This document shows positions 1-10,722 of a stretch of 64,000 nucleotides of DNA, piece by piece. The notes below the pieces were generated by a model that made no database searches, was not told where the DNA came from, and saw nothing but the letters and a program-made list of their open reading frames with translations. Source of the DNA: Diplodia intermedia (lineage: Eukaryota; Ascomycota; Dothideomycetes; Botryosphaeriales; Botryosphaeriaceae); contig JAKEKT010000037.1 in NCBI GenBank assembly GCA_021495925.1, positions 124,001 to 188,000 on the forward strand, written 5' to 3'. The first letter of the stretch is position 1. The number at the start of each line of letters is the position of its first letter. The position numbers were made by a program, and so were the translations under genes.

Positions 1-112
1 CGCTCGCTCGCAGGTGGCTCCAGTTGTTGACCAACTCGATCACACGCTCTTTCGCATTTGCATTTCCAACGTCCTTCCTTTGCGATAGTATCCTGGAGAT
101 ACAGTCTTAACC

Positions 113-2593
113 ATGGCTAGCAATAATTCGCCCGGCCCGTTCGACAACATCAACGGCGACGAGTGGACCATGGGCCTTGCTGAGAATGGCTTTGGTCTGG
201 ATTTGAATGGGTTTGGCCCTGAGTTCGACCTCGGATACACTGATCCTACTCACCAGGCCCCAGAGCCCGCCTTCCAGTACACTGCAGAGCCCGCTTTCCA
301 GTACGCTGACCCTTCTCAACAGCAGAACAGTAATCCCTACCCCGCTGCATTCAATCCCTCGACGAGTCAGAACACTCTGGGTTTGAACACTCTGGGTCTC
401 GACCATGTGGGAACTCTGGACCTGACTCCTGGTCTCCCCGAGACTCTTAGTTCAACGGCCTTGAAGCCCCCTGCCGGCCCGTCAGCAAGCATCATCCCCA
501 TCGACACTGACGATGATGATAGGCGCCGGTCATCGTCGAGCAACAGCGATGCTGTAGCAGACCTGGAAGTGGCTAGTCGTAAGTTCACGCGAGAGAAGCC
601 AAAGTACGATCCGAAGCACCCATGGCACCGCATCAACACGACGACGCAGGGGCTGACCAAGCGGTCCGGTAAGATCAACCAGTACTCGGCGGAGAAGATG
701 TACAAGCAAAACATCACGAACCCCTTCGGGTCCTGGGCTTCTCCTGCCTACCAGTTCGACTACTTCGAACATGGAGAGTTGATGAAGCTGGATTACACGA
801 TCGACGAGGTCAAGGAGTTCATCTACCACCACCCCATGTCGAAGACTAGCAAGCTTCGCATCTGGATCCAGAAGACGCCGGCCGACTCCTGTCGCCGCTA
901 CCCTAGCGCCACTCTCTCCAAATGTCGGTTCAAGAAATGCCCTCTCCGCAGGGCGAACCTGAACGGCACGATCCCGACCGGCCACATGCGCGTGGCCTTG
1001 GACGAGCGGTCGGCAACGTACGAGGAGAAGGCGGATCCGTTCTACATGGCGGCCAACTTCCACCTGTACTGCTTCGAGCAGTTCCTCGACCTGCCCGAGA
1101 TCTGCACGCTGAAGAACGTCGAGGTCCTGGCGGACACGCGCCAGCTGATGAACGAGCCCAACATGAAGTGGAACGCGTCGCTGTCCAACGTCAAGGAGGG
1201 CGTCGTGGCCAAGCTCTTCATCGACGCCTGCCGCAAGGGTCGCGGCACCATCAAGGGGTTCCCCAACTACCCTCGTCCCCAGCCTGGCGTGCGGCCGGGC
1301 AGCGTCATCAAGCCGCACGAGTTCCTGCTGAACTACCACATGCAACAGGCCAAGGAGGGCAACCGTGCGCAGTCGGCGGCGAAGGCGCTCGCGAAGCGTC
1401 CCCAACGCGAGACGCAGCTCAACGTCAACTTCGGCGACCTGGAGATGCTCGTGGCGGCGAAGGTGGCGCAGAGGAAGCCGCAGCCGGTCAAGCACAAGCG
1501 CCGCAAGGTTGGCGGTGAATGGTACCCGGCCTTCAGCGACGACGAGGAGTCGCACAACGGCAACGGCGGCGATGACTCCGATTCGGACCCGGACTCTCCA
1601 GCAGAGCGGCCGAAGCGGAAGAAGCGCCGGACTGGCGATGGCCCCGGCGGCGGAGTGGTGCCAGTCGAGGCGGACCCGGCGGCCTATGCGCACCCGCGCC
1701 CCGATTGGCCCGCGCCGCAGCAGCAGTCCAGCTACAACACCGCCGACGCGTCACTTCTCGGCTACGGCGGTGCGCAGTACGCGTGGCCCCAATATGCAGC
1801 GGGCGAAACAAGCTTCGACCAGCAGCTCCCCGGTGGCGTCGCTTCAGCTCCAGCAGACGCCGTGGATGATGATCCTTCTCACTTCACCACCACAGAGACG
1901 GCCGACGCAGGAATTGCCGGCGGCCCTGAAATTTCCGCCATCGACCCCGCCCTCGACTTCCTCGAGGACCTCTCGGGGGCGCCGGCCGTGGCAGAGGAGC
2001 CGGTGCCGGACTACCCGCCAATCAGCGACGCCCCGGTCTTCGTGCCGACCTCCCCTCTGCCTCCCCTTCCGCACATGACCTCCCCTCCACCATCCGGCCC
2101 GGTCGACTTCTCCGTTCTCTCTACCTCTGTCACCCCCCCGACCGCCTACATGCTCGACCCCAACTTCACACTCGCCCAGCCCACCAAGCGCTCCGCTCCG
2201 TCCGACGACGAGGACCACACACTCGCCCGGTCTACCACGCGCTCCTCTCCGTCTGACGACGAGGACGAGGACAAGGACGACAACGACTACGTCAGGCTCA
2301 TCAAGCGCCAGCGCGTCGCCTCCTCGTCCACCTCCTCGGACAAGATCAGCCCCAGGAACTTGAGGCGTCTGAGCCGGAAGGCGTCGATTGCTGCCGGCAA
2401 GAAGGCGGCGGCGGTGTCGCCGCCCCCGGTCCAGACGCCCAAGACCCCCAGGAGGAGGAGCTCGCGGCTGAGCTCCAAGTCGAGAGGCGGCAGTGGCGGC
2501 TCGAGGTTCGGTAGCAGTGGCACCGGTGGCGGCGATGGCGACGACTTTGGTCGCGCGGCGTCGCTGGGGAGTTTGTTCGACTATGAGTACTGA
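113..2593 (+). CDS. Conserved fungal protein of unknown function, probably nuclear
   Basis: A single-exon reading frame of 826 residues. The ATG sits in a good context (ACCATGG). Residues 1-110 are rich in Gln, Asn and Pro and contain a short internal duplication (EPAFQYTA / EPAFQYAD). The globular part is about residues 190-400. It includes a cysteine cluster (CRRYPSATLSKCRFKKC) followed by a stretch rich in aromatic and acidic residues. I know this arrangement from uncharacterised proteins of other filamentous fungi but know no function for it. The C-terminal half is low complexity, with acidic Ser/Asp tracts, basic clusters resembling nuclear localisation signals (KHKRRKV, RPKRKKRR), a repeated APSDDED / SPSDDED unit, and a Ser/Arg/Gly-rich tail. 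A nuclear or chromatin-linked role is inference from composition only. The long antisense open frame at 530-1693 is a GC-driven shadow. Confidence 0.82.
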   Translation: MASNNSPGPFDNINGDEWTMGLAENGFGLDLNGFGPEFDLGYTDPTHQAPEPAFQYTAEPAFQYADPSQQQNSNPYPAAFNPSTSQNTLGLNTLGLDHVGTLDLTPGLPETLSSTALKPPAGPSASIIPIDTDDDDRRRSSSSNSDAVADLEVASRKFTREKPKYDPKHPWHRINTTTQGLTKRSGKINQYSAEKMYKQNITNPFGSWASPAYQFDYFEHGELMKLDYTIDEVKEFIYHHPMSKTSKLRIWIQKTPADSCRRYPSATLSKCRFKKCPLRRANLNGTIPTGHMRVALDERSATYEEKADPFYMAANFHLYCFEQFLDLPEICTLKNVEVLADTRQLMNEPNMKWNASLSNVKEGVVAKLFIDACRKGRGTIKGFPNYPRPQPGVRPGSVIKPHEFLLNYHMQQAKEGNRAQSAAKALAKRPQRETQLNVNFGDLEMLVAAKVAQRKPQPVKHKRRKVGGEWYPAFSDDEESHNGNGGDDSDSDPDSPAERPKRKKRRTGDGPGGGVVPVEADPAAYAHPRPDWPAPQQQSSYNTADASLLGYGGAQYAWPQYAAGETSFDQQLPGGVASAPADAVDDDPSHFTTTETADAGIAGGPEISAIDPALDFLEDLSGAPAVAEEPVPDYPPISDAPVFVPTSPLPPLPHMTSPPPSGPVDFSVLSTSVTPPTAYMLDPNFTLAQPTKRSAPSDDEDHTLARSTTRSSPSDDEDEDKDDNDYVRLIKRQRVASSSTSSDKISPRNLRRLSRKASIAAGKKAAAVSPPPVQTPKTPRRRSSRLSSKSRGGSGGSRFGSSGTGGGDGDDFGRAASLGSLFDYEY

Positions 2594-4176
2594 GGACGGC
2601 CAGATGGAGTAAGGTGAGTGGCGCATTCTGGTGAGTGGCGCGTTCTTCTTTGTACAGATGGTTTTTGATGTTCCTTTGCATTGCGCGGCATTCCATTTTT
2701 TCTTTTGGCTTGCTGCTGCATCTTTGTCTAGACTTTGGTTGCATGGCGCGCGGCATCGCGTCGTCTTTTCTCTTGTTTGCTCTTTCTGCATCTTGTCATT
2801 TCTCGCTTTTGCATTCTTTTGCCTGGTCCGCCGTGGCTGGGTTGCGGTAAGTCCTACCGGTGAGTCAGTGTTTCTTTAGCGCAGCATACCTTATCCAAAC
2901 ATACCTTATGATTTTTTTTTTTTACTTGATCTCCTTTCTATCTCATGTGTTCTTGCTCTAGTGATATGCCATGAGGTTCCTTTATGGTCCATTCCCATCC
3001 TGTTGTGCCTATGCTCGACTCCCATCTGCCACCTCTTACACTCAAGACGCTTTAGCGATACTTACTTCATAAGCCTACCTGCTACCTGCCCTATAAGTCA
3101 GAAGGCTTTTGTGTCCCAACATAGTAAATTTCGTGCCTCGATTTTGTTGATGAGGGCCAGTATCATTTGTTAAACAACGACAGAGAATCAGCAAAAGGAA
3201 GCAACTCAACTCAAGTCTTGGATATGCGCTCGGCTTTGGCGCTGTTGTCTCAACGGTTCTCCCTCATGATGCAAACCTTACACGTAACAGTCCATGGGAC
3301 TTGTTCTGCCCATCCCATGTCTGTTTCGTTCACTTTTCTGCTCCTTCAATATCATACTAATCTGTACAGGCTTTACCGTAACACATCCCGCGTTGTCCAA
3401 AGGGTCCAGTGAGTCCGCCTATGCCAACGCAAATGGGACTGCACGTTGTTCGTGTTACTGTCTCTCTTTGAGCATGCTTCACCGCATGTGACTGGCAAGC
3501 GGCCCGCATGTTTCCGTCTGCGCTCATGCTGGATCCTCATAACACAGGCTAATTATAGTTCAACATCATCAGGAGGTACGGAAATAAGGCTAACGGGTTT
3601 AGAGCTGCTCTCGTCCGGTTTGGTGGGTACACATCATGTTCGCATCCGGAAGATGCTCCGGTAGTTGGTCCACGCAGAGTCCAACATTGAGCTTTCGTTG
3701 AGAAACACTAATCATCCACGCTTTCGGACTGATAAGCCTATCATGTTGCTCCCATGAGCGCGCGCGTCAATATCGGGTTAGTTTCTGTATCGCTTTACTT
3801 CCCTAAAGCGATACATCGTGATTACCAGTACTCCGCCTCCAGCGCGCAGATTCAACTCCTTTGGTAAAGACTACTGCATGCACTCGGGTAAACAGTACCG
3901 AGTTCCGGCGATCGACTTTGCGCAGTCAAGTGGAAAGACTTTTCAATGGCGAGGCTGAGGTGGGCCAAGTGACTCCGCCACGCGACGCAACACGAGCGTC
4001 GCTTCCCTTCCTTCTCAGCCTGATGTCGTGCGGCTGTTATTCTACGTGTACAAACAACTCCATACTTGTACGTACAACTGGTCTCTCAAAGTTCAACCAT
4101 CTCCAGTTTACTTACCACGCATCGTCGCAGAACCCTTACCAAACGTCGAGCACACCACGTTTCGTTTCTGATCCTC
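2594..4176. other. Intergenic region, no gene seen
   Basis: This stretch holds the 3' flank of the preceding gene, T-rich at 2680-2960, and the upstream flank of the NLR gene. Open frames here are short, start at random and show no recognisable domain. I see no RNA gene or obvious repeat. Confidence 0.6.
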
Positions 4177-7100
4177 ATGGCTCTCGCAGAGCTTGGAGGC
4201 TACCTACAACAAGCTTTGGCCCTTTTTGGGCTCATAGCTCTTGGGTTTCACCTTCTTCGTCCTGCCATATCCCCGTCTCGAGACAATCGCAACAACTCCA
4301 CCGAACTCGCGACCATCGGAATAAGAGTGAATAGGCATAACAGAGCCGTCACTCAGCTTCCTCAAGTCCCACGATCGAACACTCTTCCTCACAACAGCTA
4401 TACCATTGGCATTGTCACTGCGCTTGCGAAAGAACTGGCCGCAGTCCTCGCCGTTTTGGACGAGCAACACCACGAACCGTCAGGATGGACGAAATCTGTA
4501 TCCGACACAAACCACTACTCTTGGGGTAGGATCGGAAGTCACAACATTGTCATCGCCAGTCTACCTTCTGGGACCCCAGGGAATGTTCCCGCTACCAATG
4601 TTGCGACCTCAATGGTCCGTACTTTCCCCTCGCTCCGATGGTGCCTCATGGTCGGCATTGGCGGCGGCGTCCCCGTCCTGGAAGGGCAAGACACGGATGT
4701 TCATCTTGGCGATGTTGTGGTCAGCAACCCCGATGGCAATGTAGGCGGCGTGGTTCAATATGATTTCGGGAAAGAAAACCAGGGCTTCGCCCGGACCGGA
4801 TCGTTGAACGAGCCTCCGACGGCGCTTCGGAATGCCGTGACTGCCATCCGAGCTCAACCCAACTTGGCCTTGGCCAAAACACTCGAAAAGGCACTTTCAG
4901 AGGCTCCTGGTATTTATCCCGGTTCCCAGCATGATCAACTCTACCAGGCTTGGTACGATGGCTTTGGAGCTTCTCAGAGGCTCTGGGGCCTCTTTCGAGA
5001 GAAACAATTCCAACGGCAAACCACCAGGGATCAAATACCGGTAGTCCACTACGGTCTTATCGCGTCCGGCAACAAGGTCATCAAGAGAGCTGCGAAGAGA
5101 GACGAAATCGTTACTTGGTTGAAGCAAGACACCAACGGTGGCAAGTGCCTTTGCTTTGAGATGGATGCCGCCGGTCTGATGAACTATTTCCCTTGTTTGG
5201 TCATCAGGGGTATCAGTGACTATTCAGACTCGCACAAGAACGACGAGTGGCATGACTACGCCGCTTTGACTGCAGCTGCATACGCAAAACAGTTTCTTCA
5301 TGTACTTCAGCCCGCTGATGTCACTTCGTTGGCGTCAGCTGAGGAACGCATGCGTCAGGGTTAGTTAAACTCCTTGAATTAGTCCTGTTCAATGAAACAA
5401 GCCTAATCCTCTACAGATGTTCAAGAAATGAAAGCCGAAGTTCGGAATCTCACAAATTTGGCATCTGATGAAGCGATTCGCGATTGGCTAAAGCCTGCAA
5501 ACCAATCAGCCGATCTCTGTCAAGTTGAAGATGAATTGAAAAACTACAGCGCTACGAATACTTGGTTCTTCGAGCATAAGAACTATGCCGCTTGGTCATC
5601 GCGTCACTCGCATCATCTCTGGGTTTACGGAGCCTCCGGTTGTGGGAAGACTGTTCTTGCATCCAAGATTATTAGAGCGCTGCAGGAGAATGGGCTGTGC
5701 CTATTCTTTTTTTTCAATTTCTACAAGGAGCAAAAGCTCAGGGATGTTCTCTGCTCCTTCCTTCACCAACTTCATTCTTCAAACCTACCAAAATGCAAAG
5801 AGCCGCTGCAAAGACTCTACGCATCAATCAAGAATCCAACCGTGGGACCAACAACGGATGAGCTCAAGAGGACATTCGACGAGACAGTGCGACTGGCAGG
5901 TGACGTCCCGATTGTTCTCGACGCTCTTGATGAGTCGAAAGGTGGCAGCCATAGGTCCGAGTTGTTGGAGTGGCTGCGGCGACAAATACAATCTGTGGAA
6001 ACCAAACAAGGCAATATTCGGATCATCATGACCAGCCGCGACCAGCCAGACATAGTCGCCAAGCTCGGTTACTCAATACATATGGAGTCCAAAATATCCA
6101 TTGAGGATGAGCGGGAGAGAGTCGAGCACGACATTCACACCTACATCCAGAACCGGATCCGGTCAGACGAGAATTTCCAAGCGTGGAAAGAGGCCGACGA
6201 GGACACCATCGATTTGATGGTGACTAAACTCTTGCAGAAAGCGGGCACTATGTAAGCCGGGTAATCCTGTTTCAGATTGAACCATGTTCTAACGAGGTAT
6301 AATACTATAGGTTTCGCTGGGTTGCTCTACAACTCGATTGCTTGGCGGAGTGCGCAGATATACACACGGTCAAGCAAGTTCTCCAGGATCTGCCCGCAGG
6401 ACTCCACGAGGTATACGCCAGAGCTGTTCAACAAATACCACCCATGTACAAGAAAGACGCTGTTCGGCTGCTCCAGCTTTTACTGTTCTCAGGTTTGAAG
6501 CTGACCGAAAATGATGTTCTGGAAGCAATGAAAGTCAATCCAGACGGTCCTCCAGGCTCACGCGTCATTGATAGAGGGTGGAAGATGGGCATGGCACCAT
6601 TCAAGCCTTTGTTCTCGAGCCTCATCAAGTGGGTTCCAAGTAAGAGAAGGAAGCGGATACAGAAGGACCAATCGCACAGAGTACTTCAGATTGCACATGC
6701 ATCTGTGAGAGACTATCTTGTAACCAACAAGCCTGAGCCGTACCTGGGAGTGAGCTTCACAGCTACTTCGACGAAAGCGGCTCTTGTGGAACTCCACCTG
6801 GCTTACTTTGAGACGACGACAAGCACCGTTACAACCCTTGCTAACTTCACTTCGTTTGCGAAGCATTCCGAGAAGGCGTGGATAACTCATTCTCACATCC
6901 CAGAAGTGGAAGAAATCTCCTACGACACAATTCTACGGTTTCTGGTTTACAACGGATCAAAGCTTCAATCACGGACCGCTGGAATCTTTGGATCAATGTA
7001 CGCAGGACCTCCGCTCTATGTCGCTTCCGCAATTGGTCTCACCAAGACTGTTGAACGCTTGTTAAAGGAGGGTGTCGGAGCAGACGAAATGGGGGGGATT

Positions 7101-8198
7101 GATGGATTCCGCAAAACGGCTGCGCTGGAAGGCTCGTACTACAAGAAGAAACTTGACGAACTCCACATCTTCGAGCTTCCAGAGGTCAGTGATGGCAAGA
7201 AAAACTACCATCCCGGAAGCGCCTTGCAAGCTGCATGCTACAACGGCCACGAAAGTATCGTCAGACTTCTGCTTCCCAGGAATCCTCCTGTCAACATGCA
7301 GACCCCGGATGAGTACGCGAATGCTCTGCATGCTACGTGTTACGGCTCTAGTGGTGACCAGAAAAGTCGTAAGGCGATAGTGGAGATGCTGCTCAAAGAA
7401 GAGGCCAACGCCAATGCGCAAGGTGGAAGGTACGGAAACGCCCTACAAGCAGCATGTGCCCGAGGATATGAGGAAATTGTTGGGCTACTCATTGAGAACA
7501 GAGCTAATGTGAATGCTCGGGGCGGTGAAGATGGAACTGCTTTGGAAAGTGCATGCTACTGGCGACGAGAATCAATTGTCCAGATGCTGCTCAATAGTGG
7601 AGCTGACGTCAATGCTGGATGCGGCAGATATGGAAACCCTTTACAATCCGCGTCTACGACATCGAGTTTACACAACGTTAAGTTGCTACTTGAAGCTAGA
7701 GCTGATGTCAATGCTCAAGGTGGCCAGCACGGAACTGCATTACGAGCTGCATGTTCGCGAGGAAATCAGAGCGTGGTCAAGGCTCTCCTTGTACACAGAG
7801 CTGACCCCAATCTCAGCGGGAATAAATCTGGCACCGCCTTGATTGACGCAGCAGCAGCAAGTAGTGGAGATGGCGCACAATCTACTCGACTGCTGCTTGA
7901 ATATGGGGCCGAAATCCATGCTTTGGATGAGTTTGGGAGAAGCGCCTTATTCAAAGCTGCAAGCGAACGGTATGATGGCGTTATTGCGATACTTGTTGAG
8001 AAGGGAGCAAGTTTCGTTGGGTTCCCACGGGAACGCTCGAGTTGGGAAGGAGCAGCTTACGTGTTGGCAGTCGCAAGGCGGCATTGTTCTGCGATTGACG
8101 TTCGGCGTTTAGAAGAGACCCAATATCCTGACCGTCAGGCAATAGCAGAATTGGCACGGCAAAAGCAAGAAGAGAGACGACGCAGAGCGGTTGATTAA
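4177..8198 (+). CDS. NLR-like receptor: PNP_UDP domain - NACHT - ankyrin repeats
   Basis: Three exons: 4177-5359, 5417-6251 and 6311-8198. The introns are 57 bases (GTTAGT...ACAG) and 59 bases (GTAAGC...ATAG). Both splice in frame, giving 1301 residues. Residues 1-35 contain a hydrophobic helix (QQALALFGLIALGFHLL). Residues about 75-385 form a purine nucleoside phosphorylase/5'-methylthioadenosine nucleosidase-type domain, with TIGIVTAL, a glycine-rich MVGIGGGVP and an FEMDAAGLMN segment. The NACHT NTPase follows, with Walker A GASGCGKT at 466-473 and Walker B IVLDALDES near 560-568. The second intron interrupts the conserved MFRWVALQLDCL segment. Ankyrin repeats run from about residue 905 to 1250, several with the near-constant NAQGG-YGNALQAAC pattern. 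Fungal proteins of this build are STAND receptors tied to heterokaryon incompatibility and non-self sensing, so that role is inferred from the family. The start is the first in-frame ATG; an unseen upstream exon is possible. Confidence 0.9.
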
Positions 8199-10504
8199 GC
8201 TATGTGAGCAAAGCAGAAAGCAAAATGGACAGGTTGGCAAAAATCAGAGAAAGGTCGTAGTCGTTTGAGTGTTGAATGTTCTACGTACACGAACGTGCAC
8301 CACAAATCCCACTGCCCAGTTCATACATCCCGTTCTACAAAGGAAAGAAAAGGGGACCGGAGACCTTCTCCGCAAACGAAGGGATGCCATCCAGCACGAC
8401 CCCGAACGCCACGGGCCAACCGACGCAAGGCACACAATCCCCCCCGCGGAAAAAAAAAACCCCCCATCATGCGCGAGCAAAAAAAAAAGGCCATCTCTGC
8501 TCGTTCACCTCACCTTTCTTTTTCCCTCCCGCATCTTCCCGCTCCCCACCCGCCACATCCAGGGAAAGGGAGGTAGGACACACCGCCAAGGGGCAGCCCG
8601 ATTGAGTAGTAGTAGAAGAAAAAAACGGGTACAACCGAAGCTAAGCTTCATTGTGTGTGAGAAGAGAGAAGCGCGAGACGCGCGCGCGCACGATGCGCAC
8701 AAGTAAGGGCCCTCACAAGCATTCCATTTCGCTTTCTCTCATCTAAAAAAGGCACACACCATTGTCTCAAGATTTCTTTAGTTGGATTGGAGTCGAACAA
8801 TGACCTCACGCGTTCGGGGTTCGGATGACGCCTGACTGACTCCCGCCACCGGCCGGCTTTTTTGGCCGACAAGCGGTCCTTCCCCCCTCCAACAAACGTG
8901 TGCGGGTAAGTGGCTGCGTGGTGGACGTGATTGATGACGATGGCCATCGCCCCCCTTGTTGGTAGCATCCAGGCAGTCTGGACCCCCTCCCTCCCCCCTT
9001 TTCCTCTTTCGGGACAGCTGGCCGTTTTGTTTCGAGCAGCGATCCCGCCGCCCCATCCCCCCAGATTGGGGAAATGGGTATCTCGGCGTCGTCGCCCCCC
9101 CTTGGCGGCCGGCTCGCGGTGGTCTGTTAATTTCGTAGAACGCGCGTTCGACACGCGCGCGCTCGTTGGCATTGCGATGGCAAGGAAGGGGGAAGGGGGG
9201 TGGTTCAAGTCAGCGCTCTTTGGGTGCGGGGCCGGGGGGCGCAAGGGAATAAACTCAACAGTTCGAAAGAGCGAGTGAGGGTGGGGAGAGCAGTGGGGGA
9301 TTGGTGTGCAGGGAGAGAGGAAGAGAGCGAGCGAGCGAAGGAGGTTGATATCGGGGGGGCAAAACGGGATTGGCCTTCTCGTATTTTGGCTGTCGTCGTG
9401 GAGGTGGCTCCGGCGAGAGCGAGAAAAAAGAGTTTCAGTAGTCTGGATGACAGGTGGTCGACAGCTGCTCGCTTCCGACCGTTGGAAGCAAGGGAAAAGG
9501 GACGGGGGTGGGGAGCATGCGGAACTGCAAACCGCGGAAGCTAGAAGCGAGGATGCCCGTTTTTTTCCCGCTCGGCTTCGACTTCCGGAGCGTGGAATCG
9601 CTCGTAGAGGTACAACGGTGAAGTGTGGAGGGGAAGCAGGCAGTGACTGAGACAATGGCTTCGTGGGTGACGAGCGTTTGGGAGAGAGTCGAAAAAGTCC
9701 AAGACAGTTCGGACGGGACAGGAAAGACAAGTGGGATCAGCAAGCTTGCATGGACCGAAGCCGGGTTCGCGGGACTGCAAAAAGATAAAAATGGGCAGAC
9801 GGTCGGAGATGAATTCTAAGACAGTGGTAAATGAAAGGAGCGCCGCATTGCTTCCTGAACCTACACAACCAGCGGTCGCACCAGATATCCGACCTCGAAA
9901 AGCACGGACGATGCCCGGAAGGGGAAAGTGCCATGGTCGTTTGAGGCAAGAGGATCGAAAAGAATAGCTCGCATTTGCCGGCCGAAGACGAAACCGGTGT
10001 TTGATCTGTCTGTCTGGGTGGCACCGCTTGCCTGTCGTGGGCGCTTTGCTCTGTGCCACCCAGCGAGCTAGTCCCAAGCCCGCGCCGGGTGTAACACAAT
10101 GACGGCGTTTCATGTGGTCCGCGGGCAAAGCGGCCAAGCCGAGCAGGCTCGGTCGACGTCGAGGGCCATGGCCGTGTGCAACCGAGCAGGGGTCGGTGCC
10201 TGAAGAGACTGTCGACGACGGCGGAACCTTGGCCTGGACGAAGACATACAGCCGCAGGCAAAGTGTGCCAGACGCAGGAGCGCTAGTCGTATGCATATGG
10301 CAGAGATAGGACTGCAACCTCCGCGGCACTGAGCGCTGCATTGCAACGGTGGGATTGCTCGACGACACGCCTACATGGGCGTAGATCTCAGCGGCCTAAA
10401 GACGACGTGCTACTCCGCTGGGGATTGCTAGTCGCCAGAAGCATTCCTTTACATGCAACCCTGCCTCGTTGCACGATGACGTCAGGCGGGCACAACGGGA
10501 TATC
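8199..10504. other. Intergenic region with homopolymer and purine/pyrimidine tracts, no gene seen
   Basis: The region contains A runs next to C runs near 8450-8490, T/C-rich tracts near 8510-8570, and G-rich purine tracts at 9180-9360. A 360-codon open frame on the minus strand (8648-9730) is Ser/Pro/Arg-rich low-complexity sequence without domains, and I do not support it. No effector-like gene accompanies the NLR here. Confidence 0.55.
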
Positions 10505-10582
10505 TGGTGGTCGAGCAGTCCAAGCAGATCAAGTCGGGCGGTTGGCGCAGTTGGTTTTCGGTCACCAAAGGTTGTGGGTATG
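10505..10582 (+). pseudogene. Truncated tRNA duplicate with its 5' flank
   Basis: This is a direct duplicate of the adjoining tRNA gene, including about 31 bases of its upstream flank (10505-10535 versus 10583-10613). The tRNA part begins at 10536 with the same acceptor strand. It lacks ten bases covering most of the D loop and the 3' side of the D stem. It also lacks twelve bases of the intron and anticodon-loop region, and it stops at GGTTGTGGGT before the T loop. The second deletion is flanked by a TC/TC microhomology. It cannot fold as a tRNA. Flank differences between the copies are all transitions (G/A or C/T). Confidence 0.75.
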
Positions 10583-10613
10583 TGGTGGTCGAGCAATCCA
10601 AACAGATTAAATC

Positions 10614-10698
10614 GGGCGGTTGGCGCAATGGTAGCGCGTTGGTTTTCGGTCCCAAACGGATTCACCAAAGGTTGTGGGTTCGAGCCCCATGCTGCTCG
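10614..10698 (+). tRNA. tRNA-Arg (UCG), intron-containing
   Basis: The cloverleaf can be drawn directly. Acceptor 10614-10620 (GGGCGGT) pairs with 10691-10697 (GCTGCTC), with G-U wobbles. The D stem GCGC/GCGC encloses AATGGTA. The anticodon stem TTGGT/ACCAA is at 10639-10643 and 10664-10668. The variable loop is AGGTT, and the T arm GTGGG-TTCGAGC-CCCAT is at 10674-10690. The discriminator base is G at 10698. The 20 bases between the anticodon stem strands fit a 7-base loop plus a 13-base intron at 10650-10662, the canonical position one base 3' of the anticodon. That places TCG at 10646-10648. The Arg call depends on this intron boundary. Confidence 0.75.
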
Positions 10699-10701
10699 TT
10701 G

Positions 10702-10722
10702 TTTTGCTTTTTGCCTTTTTTT
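10702..10722 (+). terminator. Pol III T-run terminator of the tRNA gene
   Basis: Runs of T4, T5 and T7 begin four bases after the end of the mature tRNA, as expected for RNA polymerase III termination. Confidence 0.7.

Noticed and set aside
530..1693. 387-codon antisense frame over the first gene
   Set aside because: Arg/Leu/Val-rich shadow of a GC-rich coding region; the plus strand has the conserved protein features.
8648..9730. 360-codon minus-strand frame between the NLR and the tRNA
   Set aside because: Low-complexity Ser/Pro/Arg content, no domain, runs through homopolymer tracts.
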